Source: Nostoc sp. FACHB-892
GTDB taxonomy: Bacteria; Cyanobacteriota; Cyanobacteriia; Cyanobacteriales; Nostocaceae
NCBI RefSeq assembly: GCF_014698795.1
Contig: NZ_JACJTR010000003.1
Location: forward strand, 186,001 to 250,000
Reading direction: 5' to 3'
DNA: 64,000 nucleotides
A program made the translations under genes and the position numbers. Positions 55,555 to 64,000 of the stretch are shown here, piece after piece (the stretch's first letter is position 1; each line of letters opens with the position of its first letter). The notes below the pieces were generated by a model. That model did no database searches. It was given only the letters and a program-made list of their open reading frames with translations, and was not told where the DNA came from.

Positions 55555-55945
55555 CCAACTCTTGGAGAGGCTGCGTCCAAAGGGTAGCTATGCCGCAGGC
55601 TTTACGATTACGCTCAGGGCAAGACGCTCAGTGACCACCTGCCTCCCTTCCCTTAAAGCGTACTCCTTTGGGGAAGCAAGCTACACGTAGCGTCCCGCAG
55701 GGATGGAATATTTTTTTATCAAAAAAGCTTCATGTTCAAAACCTCGCCCGCAAGTGGCGCGTTCGCGGTAGCGTTTGCACGAGAAAAAATCCTTGTATCT
55801 CAAGGTAGGTAAAAACCCCACCCCTAGTATCGGGCTGAGTTTAATTGCGTTAGCGCAGGGTAAAGCCTTCTCTACGAGAGGCTGCGCCCTAAGCGTAGCT
55901 ATGCCGCAGGCTTTACGGCATGGCTACGCTTAGAGCGACGTAGGA
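55555..55945. repeat. dense cluster of palindromic spacer repeats
   Basis: At least four modules: 'gagaggctgcgtccaaa', 'gtagctatgccgcaggc', 'ctacacgtagcgtcccgc' and 'cttctctacgagaggctgcg'. No gene supported. Confidence 0.75.
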
Positions 55946-55979
55946 GCGTCATTGCGAAAAAGCGAATTGCGAATTGGAT

Positions 55980-57689
55980 TTATCTGGAAGCCCCAAACCT
56001 CTTACGGATGGTAGGGGTAGAGGGAGGTTGAAAATTTAATGGTTTGACTGACTGGACAGTTGATCTATTCCGAATTTGATTGAACTGATCTGCCGACAAC
56101 GACTGCAAAAGACTAAGATTAAGTGGCTCTTGACTAATATATGTGGCGTAGGATGGCTGTAAATAGGAACGGTATTCAGGGCGGTTGAGGAGATGAGTTT
56201 CCAAAAAAGCTACGCTGAGGGCGTTGAGATAGGAATAAACAGGAGTACGATCAGGGCCTAACAAGGCAGCTGGCACAGGTAAAACATTATTTTCAGAAGT
56301 AGGTTCTGCGATCGCTGAAAAGTGGGTGGCATTTTCGATCAAAGCTAGGTACTTATTAGATGCAGAAAGCCAGGTAAAGGGGCGAATCTGCTCAAATACA
56401 GGTGGGGCGAAAATATCTTGACTAGCTCCTACCAACATTACAGGTACTTTAATTTGACTAATTCCGTCTTCACCCAGGATTGAACTGTTAATCGGATTAA
56501 TCGCCATAATGGCCTTGATGCGATCGTCTTTGAGTTGGTAAATTGTCGGGGATAACTCAATTGCTTGGCACTGCAAAAAGAGCGACAAATTAAAGGATGA
56601 AGTAATAGGATCACAGTCTTGGCGCAGTTGGTTAAAGTTAATATTTGCTCCTGCTAGAGCCAACACAGTATAACCGCCAAAAGAATGGCCGATTGCCCCA
56701 ACTTGCTGAAAATTGAGTTTTCCTTGGAGGGTAGGATCAAGTTTTTCCAGTCGCTGGAGTTCATTGAGTAGATACTTAATATCCAAAGGTCGGTTGATAA
56801 ATTCCGTTGGTTGTGGCGGCCCTGCTAAACCCGAAAAGTATTGTTGAATGCGTTCGGCATTACTACCAGGGTGTTCCAGTACAGCAACAGCAAAACCATA
56901 GGATGCTAGATGTTCAGCTAGATAAACAAAGGGAGAGCGGTCTGAGGCGAGGCCATGAGAAATGACAATAAGAGGAAAGGGAGGGGACAGAGAGTTTTGA
57001 GTTTCAGGTAAATAAATATCTACTGGTAAACGGCGATTGCGAAGAAAGTCATTTAGCTCCAGGTTTTTTTTCTGCCAGCGGAATTTACCAGGCGATCGCA
57101 AATCTAGCTTTTGTGAGAAGTCAACGGTTGAATTAGCTGCTTGAGCGATCGCTTCTTTTTGAAGAGAGGCAACAACTTCATCCCTTCTTCTGAGCAATTG
57201 TGACAAGTCATCAACTATTCTTAACCCCTCTGTGAAATTCACCCGCATAGTATTGCTAGGAAATTTCCGCAGCAAATTCACAACTGTTAAACCTTCTTGA
57301 TCAACAGCAGCCAAAATCAAAGAGGCACGTATGGCATAGAAGCCGTTCTGTCGAGACTCAGTGAGGAGTAATTCTCCTAGCTGTTGCATCACTTGTTCGC
57401 CTATAGGTGAGTAGGTAACCTGAGACACCAAAGTAGGAGTGACATTGAACCTTTGCTGGAGCAGATCCCGCAGTTGAGCGAGTTGTTGTGGGGTAGCACG
57501 ACTAGCATAAAATGAAAAATTTTGATCGATTTTGCCTTCTCTAGCAAAAGTTTCCAGCGAATCCACAGACAAGGAGAACTCCCCGAAGGGAGGATAATAA
57601 AAGCTAATGCGTTCAGCTCCCAATCCAGGAGTTGCAGTCAGAAACGTAGATAGCAAACCTAAACCCAGGTATCTCAAAAATTTTTTCAT
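55980..57689 (-). CDS. DUF1400-alpha/beta hydrolase, exported
   Basis: 569 residues. A signal peptide (MKKFLRYLGLGLLSTFLTATPGLGA) leads to an N-terminal DUF1400 region (about 25-155, ISFYYPPFGEFSLSVDSLE) and a C-terminal dienelactone-hydrolase-like alpha/beta fold with the nucleophile elbow AIGHSFGGYTVLAL. A histidine late in the sequence (ALIENATHFSAI) could complete the triad. Typical of cyanobacteria; substrate unknown. Repeat-rich DNA follows its stop. Confidence 0.87.
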   Translation of the reverse strand: MKKFLRYLGLGLLSTFLTATPGLGAERISFYYPPFGEFSLSVDSLETFAREGKIDQNFSFYASRATPQQLAQLRDLLQQRFNVTPTLVSQVTYSPIGEQVMQQLGELLLTESRQNGFYAIRASLILAAVDQEGLTVVNLLRKFPSNTMRVNFTEGLRIVDDLSQLLRRRDEVVASLQKEAIAQAANSTVDFSQKLDLRSPGKFRWQKKNLELNDFLRNRRLPVDIYLPETQNSLSPPFPLIVISHGLASDRSPFVYLAEHLASYGFAVAVLEHPGSNAERIQQYFSGLAGPPQPTEFINRPLDIKYLLNELQRLEKLDPTLQGKLNFQQVGAIGHSFGGYTVLALAGANINFNQLRQDCDPITSSFNLSLFLQCQAIELSPTIYQLKDDRIKAIMAINPINSSILGEDGISQIKVPVMLVGASQDIFAPPVFEQIRPFTWLSASNKYLALIENATHFSAIAEPTSENNVLPVPAALLGPDRTPVYSYLNALSVAFLETHLLNRPEYRSYLQPSYATYISQEPLNLSLLQSLSADQFNQIRNRSTVQSVKPLNFQPPSTPTIRKRFGASR

Positions 57690-58148
57690 TAGAAAAATCC
57701 ACTATCTAACCCTGTCAGACAAGTTTGAGCAGAGAGGAAAGCGGGGCGGGATCTATAACCGCTTTCCTGTTTACTTGGTTTAGATATATCAAACAGGTTA
57801 CAAGCACAAGAAAGCAACTACTTACAGCCATAGTTTCGCATATACACTTTAAATCGGCACTGGCATCAAAACACATCAGGAGCAAATTTTTCAGCCAAAC
57901 AGCATCAGTAGAGCGATAATAGATATAGAGATCAAAATATTTTATATGTCTTTCTCCTCCTGCCCTTGTTGTGTTGTCGTCCTCAACCAACAGCAGCAAA
58001 ATGTCTCCTACCAAAACCAGTCCCAGGATGTGCCAGTTAACTACAGCAAGAGCATGGTTAAAAGTTGCACTGTAGTTGAGAATGGTCGGGTTGTCGTTAA
58101 ACCCTTACAACCAGCACTCAATCAGAATTTGGACTAACTTTTAGCCAT
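57690..58148. other. spacer between hydrolase and channel genes
   Basis: 459 bp. A small plus-strand frame at 57946-58137 (63 residues, Gln/Val-rich) is open but has no ribosome site, repeat or family support. The hydrolase promoter should be in the left part. Confidence 0.4.
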
Positions 58149-59072
58149 TTAAAGTATTTCATCTAAAGGTAAAACATCGTGGAAGCGGTTGTAATCAATG
58201 TAGCGATGTCCATCGGGTGTGTGGTGGATGATATCAACAAATTGATTGTTCCACAAAATTTCATTAGCAGCATAACTATGACGCGCATGGACGACCTGTG
58301 CAACCGTTTCATCAATGCCACTTAAAGAGATGATCAGCATAGTATTTGTCTGCGTTAATGATTCTGCTGTCATCCCATATAAAGGGCTAAACTCATCAAT
58401 CACATGCATCACTGACCAGCTTAACGTAAAGCTAGGTGTTTGGCTGCTTAAGAGTTTGAGATCGTAGAACCGACGCATGAACTTACCTTCTAGCGTTACT
58501 TCGTCGCGCATCAAGTAGACTCGCATCTGCGCTTCCAGAATCATATTGCGACGCTGATTAGCGCTACGAAATATGAGAGTCGGCATCGCATTATGAGGTG
58601 TAATTACAGCCACACGACTAAAAAGCACGCGGGCTGTCGGTCGGGAGAATCGAGCAAACGCTAGCCCCGTCATCACAGCAATTCCCATCAAACCGATCAT
58701 TGCTTCAATCGTGACAACAATGTTGGCGTAAGTTGTTTTAGGATACATTGCCCCATAGCCGATAGATGCTAGGGTTTGCACGCTAAAGAAAAAGACATCT
58801 AAAAAAGAGCCAGGTCGGGCGTTGGCAATACAATCTCCTCCTATCCAGTAAGCTAGGGCAAATAGAATATTAATCGTTATATAGAAACTACAAATTAGGC
58901 TCAGAAAGCCAGCCCAGGAAATCGTCAGCAGCAGATGGTAGGGATCGCGCCAGTAGGAATGCCATGCACCCATACCTATAATCTCAAACTTTCCATCTCG
59001 AACTTGAATCTGAATACGTGGGATCAGGCGGGGTTTTTTCTTCGGTAAAAGTCTCTTCAGTTGAAATTTCAT
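58149..59072 (-). CDS. inward-rectifier potassium channel (KirBac type)
   Basis: 307 residues. Amphipathic slide helix and M1 (about 58-86, LLLTISWAGFLSLICSFYITINILFALAYW), pore loop with the selectivity filter TLASIGYGAMYP, and M2 (NIVVTIEAMIGLMGIAVMTGLAFARFSRP). A C-terminal immunoglobulin-like cytoplasmic domain follows, with VAVITPHNAMPTLIFRSANQRRN as in Kir proteins. Filter residues are SIGYG instead of the more common TIGYG. ATG 59072 (MKFQLKRLLP) replaces an upstream TTG. Probably controls membrane potential or K+ flux. Confidence 0.93.
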   Translation of the reverse strand: MKFQLKRLLPKKKPRLIPRIQIQVRDGKFEIIGMGAWHSYWRDPYHLLLTISWAGFLSLICSFYITINILFALAYWIGGDCIANARPGSFLDVFFFSVQTLASIGYGAMYPKTTYANIVVTIEAMIGLMGIAVMTGLAFARFSRPTARVLFSRVAVITPHNAMPTLIFRSANQRRNMILEAQMRVYLMRDEVTLEGKFMRRFYDLKLLSSQTPSFTLSWSVMHVIDEFSPLYGMTAESLTQTNTMLIISLSGIDETVAQVVHARHSYAANEILWNNQFVDIIHHTPDGHRYIDYNRFHDVLPLDEIL

Positions 59073-59178
59073 TGCAAGTGGCCAAAAAAACGGCAACTGC
59101 TTAGTATTGTAAATTAAGTTGCTTCAGGGACATTCCACTGGCTCTTAACAGAAATTTCAACTTTCTTTTCTTAAATCA

Positions 59179-59212
59179 ACAAAAAAAATTAGGGTGTGCG
59201 ATGCCCACCCTA
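59179..59212 (-). terminator. rho-independent terminator
   Basis: AGGGTG...CACCCT stem and on the minus strand a following TAATTTTTTTT run, 20 bp after the stop of the DUF2382 gene. Confidence 0.8.
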
Positions 59213-59232
59213 ACAATCAGCGAGAAACTAAC

Positions 59233-60141
59233 TCATTTTTCAGGATTTGGTTGCTGACCTTTAGAACAGCGATCAAACCATTCCTGATATTTTTTCTGGT
59301 GTGACTCATCTTCAACAGCAATGGTCACTCGCACCTGATTGCAGCCGTGATTTTGCTCTAGTGCGATCGCATTTAATAATAAACTAGCTGTTTTAGGTGA
59401 GCTAAACTCGCCGCTTACCGTTAAACCACTGTTAAGATGTGTAACTTCAAATCTTTCTGTATCGGTTAATTCGATGCCAGAAATTTCTTCTTCTCCTAAA
59501 TCAATTTCTGCAAGTTGTTTTTGTTCTGGGCTAATTTGTTCTACGATCAGCTTTTCACGCCGGACAGGAACTTGTATCATCCGGGTTTCGACTTGTTTGC
59601 GAACTATCACCTCGCCAATTTTACGCTTACTGCTTTCAACAACTAATCGTTCTTCTAGTAAACGAATAATCTGTTCTTCGGTAGCCTCTTCTAAATTTAT
59701 TGGCTCAACTGGGTTATTTGTAGTTTGATAATCAACTGGTTGCTCAGTTGAGTTTTCTGATAGTACGCGTTCGCCTGGTGTTTCTGCTTCTAAATATTCA
59801 GGCATATATTCAATTTCTGATTTGTTTAAGTCTATGAAGACAGATTTAGTCGGCTTGTCGATTTTTTTGATTTTCTGGCTCTGCAACCGAAAGAAACAAG
59901 GATGTTTCCCGGCTAACTGCTGACCATATTCTAGAGTCTCTTGATTCACCTGGTTAGATATAACTAGGTTTAATCGACGATTAGGATCCACAACTAAGTC
60001 ATGAACTACTCCTACTAGTTGACCTTGCTGATCGAATACAGCAAAACCTTTCACCTTCTTTCTTAAATCTGCTAATGAGGTGCTAGTTTGAGAGTCGGAG
60101 TTTGCCTGTCCAATGTTTTTTGTCATCGGTTGGCTATTCAT
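59233..60141 (-). CDS. DUF2382-containing protein with N-terminal PRC-like domain
   Basis: 302 residues. The N-terminal half begins LADLRKKVKGFAVFDQQGQLVGVVHDLVV, as in PRC-barrel proteins. The DUF2382 (YsnF-like) segment is RLLEERLVVESSKRKIGEVIVRK...RREKLIVEQI in the middle. The C-terminal 80 residues are acidic and not recognised. It is the most diverged of three paralogues here. ATG 60141 chosen over a TTG two codons upstream. DUF2382 proteins are associated with osmotic, desiccation or general stress. Confidence 0.78.
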   Translation of the reverse strand: MNSQPMTKNIGQANSDSQTSTSLADLRKKVKGFAVFDQQGQLVGVVHDLVVDPNRRLNLVISNQVNQETLEYGQQLAGKHPCFFRLQSQKIKKIDKPTKSVFIDLNKSEIEYMPEYLEAETPGERVLSENSTEQPVDYQTTNNPVEPINLEEATEEQIIRLLEERLVVESSKRKIGEVIVRKQVETRMIQVPVRREKLIVEQISPEQKQLAEIDLGEEEISGIELTDTERFEVTHLNSGLTVSGEFSSPKTASLLLNAIALEQNHGCNQVRVTIAVEDESHQKKYQEWFDRCSKGQQPNPEK

Positions 60142-60381
60142 ATGCAAATTATGAGTTACTTTTTACTTAACTAAATTAAACGTATTGACCACTTAAATAC
60201 TAATTAGAAAATGTTTACGACAGATAGTATTTATCTAACCCATATTTACGACAATATCCGCAATCCAAAATCTAAAGTTGCATTATCTATCGTAAGCACA
60301 GGCAAAGCTAACTTCACAGCCTCACCTGTACTGTACTAAATTGATTATTAGTCATTAGCTACTAACTAATGACTCTCTTAG
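60142..60381. other. spacer between DUF2382 genes
   Basis: 240 bp without a supported gene. TTAGTCATTAGC and ACTAATGACT near 60350-60375 can pair as a hairpin. Confidence 0.4.
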
Positions 60382-61278
60382 TTAGCGTTCTTCAATCGGA
60401 AGATTACCAGCATTCACATCTAACTCTTCACGACGTACAGTTTCTTGAGTTTCAACTGTGTCTTGTTCGACCACTTTTCTAACTCTGACTTCTTCACGCA
60501 AAAATGCTTCTTTGCGAATTTCAGGAGTTTCTTCGTGGATTTCCACGCGAGCAACTTCGCCTTCACGGAAGTCTGCTTCGCGCCCAGAAACGGCAGTACC
60601 TGCGTCTGCTGGAGTTACGCGCTCAATCACAACGCGCTCTCTTTCTATTGGCACTGCAACCCGTGCAGTCTCAGTTTCAACGTGTTTGCCAATCGCTACT
60701 TCTCCAGCTTTTTGGCGACGTTTGCCGGCAATTAGCCGTTCTTCATACAATCTCAGAGTTTGATGATCTTGCTCATTTACCCCGTATAAAGAAGGCTCAT
60801 GTTCGTAATTGTAGGTATCACGATTGTAAGTTGGTGTAGTTGCTGCTGGTTGATAGCTTGTATCTACAGGTATTGTTGCTTCTACAGGTGTTGATGCTTC
60901 TAAAGGACGGGTGTAGTCTGTGGGCTGGCGATACACCCCACGCACCCGTTCTTCATAGTCGTAATCAAGCGCTAGGCGCTCATTGAATTCAGGTAAGTCT
61001 TCTGCTTGCTCTCTAGTCAAGCCAATTGTGTAAACGCGATCAACGTTATAGTCGATCCTGGCACGACCAATTGGTAGTAATACCTTTTTACCAAAAATCC
61101 AGAAACCTAAGTCAACGACTAAATAGCGGAAATGACCTTCTTCATCCACTAAAGCATCGCTAACAGTACCAATCTTTTCATCAGTTCCTTGTGTATAAAC
61201 GCCAAGGCCATTAATGTCGCGACCTTCAAAGGTTTCACGATAATTAGGCTCAAAATCTTCTAATCTGTAAAGAACCAT
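60382..61278 (-). CDS. PRC-barrel / DUF2382 protein (paralogue A)
   Basis: 298 residues. The PRC-barrel part (about 1-110) reads YRLEDFEPNYRETFEGRDI, then IGTVSDALVDEEGHFRYLVVDLG and GKKVLLPIGRARIDY. A Thr/Tyr-rich linker (about 115-170) leads to DUF2382 with LYEERLIAGKRRQKAGEVAIGKHVETE and REEVRVRKVVEQDTVETQETVRREELDV. A good ribosome site (GAGGAAA) precedes ATG. Paralogous to the gene at 61641-62483 and probably arisen by duplication. Confidence 0.9.
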   Translation of the reverse strand: MVLYRLEDFEPNYRETFEGRDINGLGVYTQGTDEKIGTVSDALVDEEGHFRYLVVDLGFWIFGKKVLLPIGRARIDYNVDRVYTIGLTREQAEDLPEFNERLALDYDYEERVRGVYRQPTDYTRPLEASTPVEATIPVDTSYQPAATTPTYNRDTYNYEHEPSLYGVNEQDHQTLRLYEERLIAGKRRQKAGEVAIGKHVETETARVAVPIERERVVIERVTPADAGTAVSGREADFREGEVARVEIHEETPEIRKEAFLREEVRVRKVVEQDTVETQETVRREELDVNAGNLPIEER

Positions 61279-61640
61279 GATATTTTCCTCAAAAATTTTC
61301 TTCCCATCTCCTAATAACTAAGTTAGCCATTTAATGACTTATTTACCTCTTTCTGGCGAATGAACTATTTTAAAAGTTAAATTATCAAAAGTTATAGATA
61401 TTTTCTTATAGCAGATTTATAGCAGAGCCAAGCATTAAGTAGAGATAGGAAGGAATTGTAATATAAAGTGCAATTTGATGTCTCTATATGTAAATTTTTT
61501 TCAATTGGTTAAATCTCCGCCTTCTTAGAGAAACCGGAAATTTTGTTGTTTAATACAAAAATACAGGCATAGATAAAAATTAACTTTGCCTGCATAATTA
61601 TTTTAGATAAAGATACCAAACAAACTTATTGACCTATTAG
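61279..61640. other. spacer
   Basis: 362 bp with no gene. A weak CAGGCA...TGCCTG hairpin lies at 61564-61592 and might end the following (minus-strand) gene. Confidence 0.4.
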
Positions 61641-62483
61641 TTAAATAGTTTCATGTGTAGTAGTACCATGTTCTTGCACTTGTAAATTACCCTCAGTATC
61701 AACATCTAACTCTTCTCGACGAATAGTTTCTTGTGCTTCCACTGTGTCCTGTTCTACTACTTTCTTAACACGGACTTCTTCACGCACAAAGGCTTCTTTA
61801 CGTATCTCAGGAGTTTCTTCGTAAACTTCTATGCGTGCTACTTCCCCTTCTTGGAACTTAAGCTCATTGGCATCTACAACGTTTCCTGCTTGTGTTGGTA
61901 CAACTCGCTCAATTAGAACTCGTTCTTTTTGAATAGGTACTGTAACACTTGCAGTTTCTGTTTCAATGTGTTTACCAACCGTTACTTCTCCAGTTTTGAT
62001 CCGCTGTTTGCTAGCAATTAATCGTTCTTCATACAGTCTAAAAGTCTGATGGTCTTGATCATTCAAGCCGTATAAAGCTGGTTCTGTTTGGTAATTGTAT
62101 GTATTGCGATCATAAGTCACATCGCTGCTTGGAGAACGAAATCGACTACGTACACTTTCTTCATAATCATTATCAATGAACGCGTCTTCTTTGTACTCAA
62201 CTAAACCTTCTACTTGCTGCTTAGTTAATCCCTCAACATAGACACGTCTTGCAGCATAATCGATCCGGGAAAGCCCAATTGGTAGTAATATTTTTTTTCC
62301 TAGAAAATCTACGCTTGTATCAATAATTAAATAGCGAAAATGGCCGTCGTCATCAACTAAAACATCGGCCACTGAGCCAACTCTGTCTCCTCCCTCAGTA
62401 TAAAGATCCAGGGATTTAAGGTCGTCTCCGCCAAAAGTTTCTCGATAGTTTGGGTCAAAATGTTCAAGTTTATGAAGAGGCAT
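61641..62483 (-). CDS. PRC-barrel / DUF2382 protein (paralogue B)
   Basis: 280 residues with the same architecture as paralogue A: PRC-barrel LEHFDPNYRETFGGDDLKSL...FRYLIIDTSVDF...GKKILLPIGLSRIDY, a shorter linker, and DUF2382 LYEERLIASKQRIKTGEVTVGKH...REEVRVKKVVEQDTVEAQETI. It ends in a different His/Thr tail (QEHGTTTHETI). Both probably assemble as stress-related, highly charged proteins. Translation likely starts at ATG 62483. Confidence 0.9.
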   Translation of the reverse strand: MPLHKLEHFDPNYRETFGGDDLKSLDLYTEGGDRVGSVADVLVDDDGHFRYLIIDTSVDFLGKKILLPIGLSRIDYAARRVYVEGLTKQQVEGLVEYKEDAFIDNDYEESVRSRFRSPSSDVTYDRNTYNYQTEPALYGLNDQDHQTFRLYEERLIASKQRIKTGEVTVGKHIETETASVTVPIQKERVLIERVVPTQAGNVVDANELKFQEGEVARIEVYEETPEIRKEAFVREEVRVKKVVEQDTVEAQETIRREELDVDTEGNLQVQEHGTTTHETI

Positions 62484-62935
62484 ACGCTGTTTCCAGATTT
62501 ATAAGCTTTGTTCGCAATTATAAAAAATATTGTGCTAAATCTCCTCCTGCTGGCGACTGAATTAAATTGAGATATTTTATGGTTTATGGTCTTTATGAGT
62601 TAAATACTCAAGTTGAACATTCAAGGTAATCAATAGGAGTATAACTAAAGTTATATAAAACTCTAGCTTATGCTTGGAGAAAGAATTTTTTACTGGAGAT
62701 GATCTCGAAGGTTGGTCAGGGGAGGCGGACTTATAGAGCAGTAAAAAGACAGAGAGATTTCAGGCTGCAAAATCTAACCTGTAAGTGTTTCCTTGAAAGA
62801 ACTTATTTCTTCCACATTCTTGAATAGTGTTGTTTTAAGAGTAGTGTCTACTTCCAGAAAGTTGATAGTAGAAAGACAAGCTAGATTTGCCCAACTTAAA
62901 ACTAAAACAGCGATAGTTTAATAGCTCTAGGAGTG
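62484..62935. other. spacer
   Basis: 452 bp, no gene, repeat or clear hairpin found. It should hold the promoter of paralogue B. Confidence 0.45.
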
Positions 62936-64000
62936 TCAAGATACCTGAAAACTAAAGCTAAGACTTGCCCAATTATTTACATCCAAGATATATGAGTCGG
63001 CTGCTGTGCCATTCATCTCAGTTTTGAGGGCGTTAGCGTTATGCAAGTCTTGTAGCAAGGCTTGTGCAACGTCCAAGGGATTTAACAATGGATCAATCGA
63101 CCGTTGTTCGGCTGTGGAATACTTAGCAGTACTTAAGGCGGCCAGAGTTTCGCTAAAGGGGGCAGTACTAAAAATCAGTTGTTGTTCGCACTCAGAAGCT
63201 GGCCCTGAAATCACCCATTGGGAAGCAGCATTAGTTTGGGGTAGGGTAAGGGTTTCACCTGGGGCAATAACGACTTCTTTAAGGAGGGGCTTGGTGTCCG
63301 CAGTGTTTGCTTCTGTGGGGGTTTCCCAAGGGTAGAAGGCGATCGCTGTATGATTATTGTTTAATCCCAGCAAGATTAAATATACTGGGCGATCGCTCTG
63401 GTTTTCCACTCGATATTGCATTCGACTACCGATAGGCACAATCGGAGTAGGGAGTGATTTTTTAATCGAGTTTTCAGTCTTGAAAGTTCGTACTGTTTCG
63501 CGCTCGATGACGACGCGAGGTGAGATGCCACTAATTATTTCTAAGGTTGCCTTGAGAGGCAAGCGGGAAGAACCTTCATTTTCTGTAAGCCGCCATAATT
63601 TGGCTGCATACAGGATTGATAATTTTGGCGCTAACCTTTGTACTATTAATTTTACTGCTTCTCCTACTTCCCCGGTGGTATTGGGAATTAGCTCGCCACC
63701 AAGAGAAAATAGACCATAACTACTGGGAATTTCTTGTAGCTTGGCAAATAGATAATCAGCTGGTTTTTCTCCTGCTATTACGGTAGATATATGGGAAAAT
63801 CCAGCAAAGGCACTTGTAGCGTCTACCCGCTCAATTCTTTCCAATCCCGTATCCAAAGCGATTGTCAAATTAATATTTCGGGGTAAAACCCGGACTGCTT
63901 CTTGGACAAGTTGCCCGATTTGTAGGGGATTTGCACCTTCAATTTTGGAAATTTGCGCTTTTGCTGTTAACCCAGTGCGCGATCGCAATATTAATTGCTC
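62936..64000 (-). CDS. C-terminal part of a large protein (DUF4384-like; possibly caspase-family), 5' end outside window
   Basis: At least 354 residues; the frame is open to base 64000, so the N-terminus is missing. The central LPTPIVPIGSRMQYRVENQS, then RPVYLILLGLNNNHTAIAFYPW is the DUF4384-like pattern found at the C-terminus of cyanobacterial peptidase C14 (caspase-fold) proteins; the first part resembles the linker of such proteins. The caspase domain itself is not in the window, so this assignment is inference. The last 50 residues are a C-terminal extension ending SLSFSFQVS. Confidence 0.65.
   Translation of the reverse strand, partial: EQLILRSRTGLTAKAQISKIEGANPLQIGQLVQEAVRVLPRNINLTIALDTGLERIERVDATSAFAGFSHISTVIAGEKPADYLFAKLQEIPSSYGLFSLGGELIPNTTGEVGEAVKLIVQRLAPKLSILYAAKLWRLTENEGSSRLPLKATLEIISGISPRVVIERETVRTFKTENSIKKSLPTPIVPIGSRMQYRVENQSDRPVYLILLGLNNNHTAIAFYPWETPTEANTADTKPLLKEVVIAPGETLTLPQTNAASQWVISGPASECEQQLIFSTAPFSETLAALSTAKYSTAEQRSIDPLLNPLDVAQALLQDLHNANALKTEMNGTAADSYILDVNNWASLSFSFQVS

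Noticed and set aside
57946..58137. 63-residue plus-strand frame
   Set aside because: No ribosome site or recognised family; kept only as a note in the spacer entry.

Overview
The window comes from a filamentous, probably heterocyst-forming cyanobacterium of the Nostocales (Nostoc, Anabaena or Calothrix type). The reasons are frequent HIP1 octamers (GCGATCGC), heptamer short tandem repeats (GGAGTTA, TTGGGCA and TTAGTCA types), palindromic 'CTCGTAGAGAAG' repeats in the spacers, a very large Ser/Thr-kinase/histidine-kinase hybrid, CAAD, SbtA and KirBac proteins, and a gpsA-sigC-furA-cell-wall gene-cobN block that, from memory, matches the order in Anabaena sp. PCC 7120. No rRNA, tRNA or CRISPR array was recognised.

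Layout. 1-8.8 kb: 3' part of gpsA, sigC and furA on the plus strand face a peptidoglycan-binding protein gene and cobN on the minus strand. 8.8-22.5 kb is rich in signalling: a GAF histidine kinase, an ATP-grasp ligase, a proline-rich membrane protein, a Tat-type phosphatase with a GAF protein, and a two-gene unit of a 2027-residue multi-kinase and a REC-PAS-HK-REC hybrid. 22.9-33.3 kb: a GCS2-type ligase, a Yip1-like membrane protein, a membrane-anchored protein with a GxSGG motif, a decayed IS630 transposase, a beta-helix protein, a TetR / CrtI-like oxidoreductase / ABM monooxygenase group, and pcrA. 33.4-36.6 kb: a VapBC-like toxin-antitoxin pair, then an inorganic-carbon operon (sbtA, a PII-like gene, a Tat-type beta-carbonic anhydrase). 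36.6-47.1 kb: spacer repeats including a 21-bp minisatellite, two histidine kinases, a CAAD protein, an SLH protein, a GH57 enzyme, a small membrane protein and an SDR.

48.0-54.9 kb is the most interesting accessory locus. It holds a C39-peptidase ABC transporter (PCAT), one singleton double-glycine precursor gene, an array of three tandem double-glycine precursor genes on a 556-560 bp repeat, and a divergent HlyD-type adaptor. Each array unit carries its own sigma70-like promoter, leader, mature region and terminator-like hairpin. The unit ends share TCAA, which lies inside the -35 box, so each duplication kept a working promoter. The locus looks like a microcin or secreted-peptide export system comparable in parts to CvaAB/microcin V and to the PteB/EbfG biofilm system of Synechococcus elongatus. 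The peptides themselves were not recognised.

54.9-64 kb: a repeat-rich spacer with a MITE-like element, a DUF1400/alpha-beta hydrolase, a KirBac channel, three DUF2382 stress-type paralogues (two with PRC-barrel domains), and the C-terminal part of a large protein running off the window end. Start codons were re-chosen from ribosome-binding sites and family alignments where the longest frame began at an unlikely TTG or GTG.
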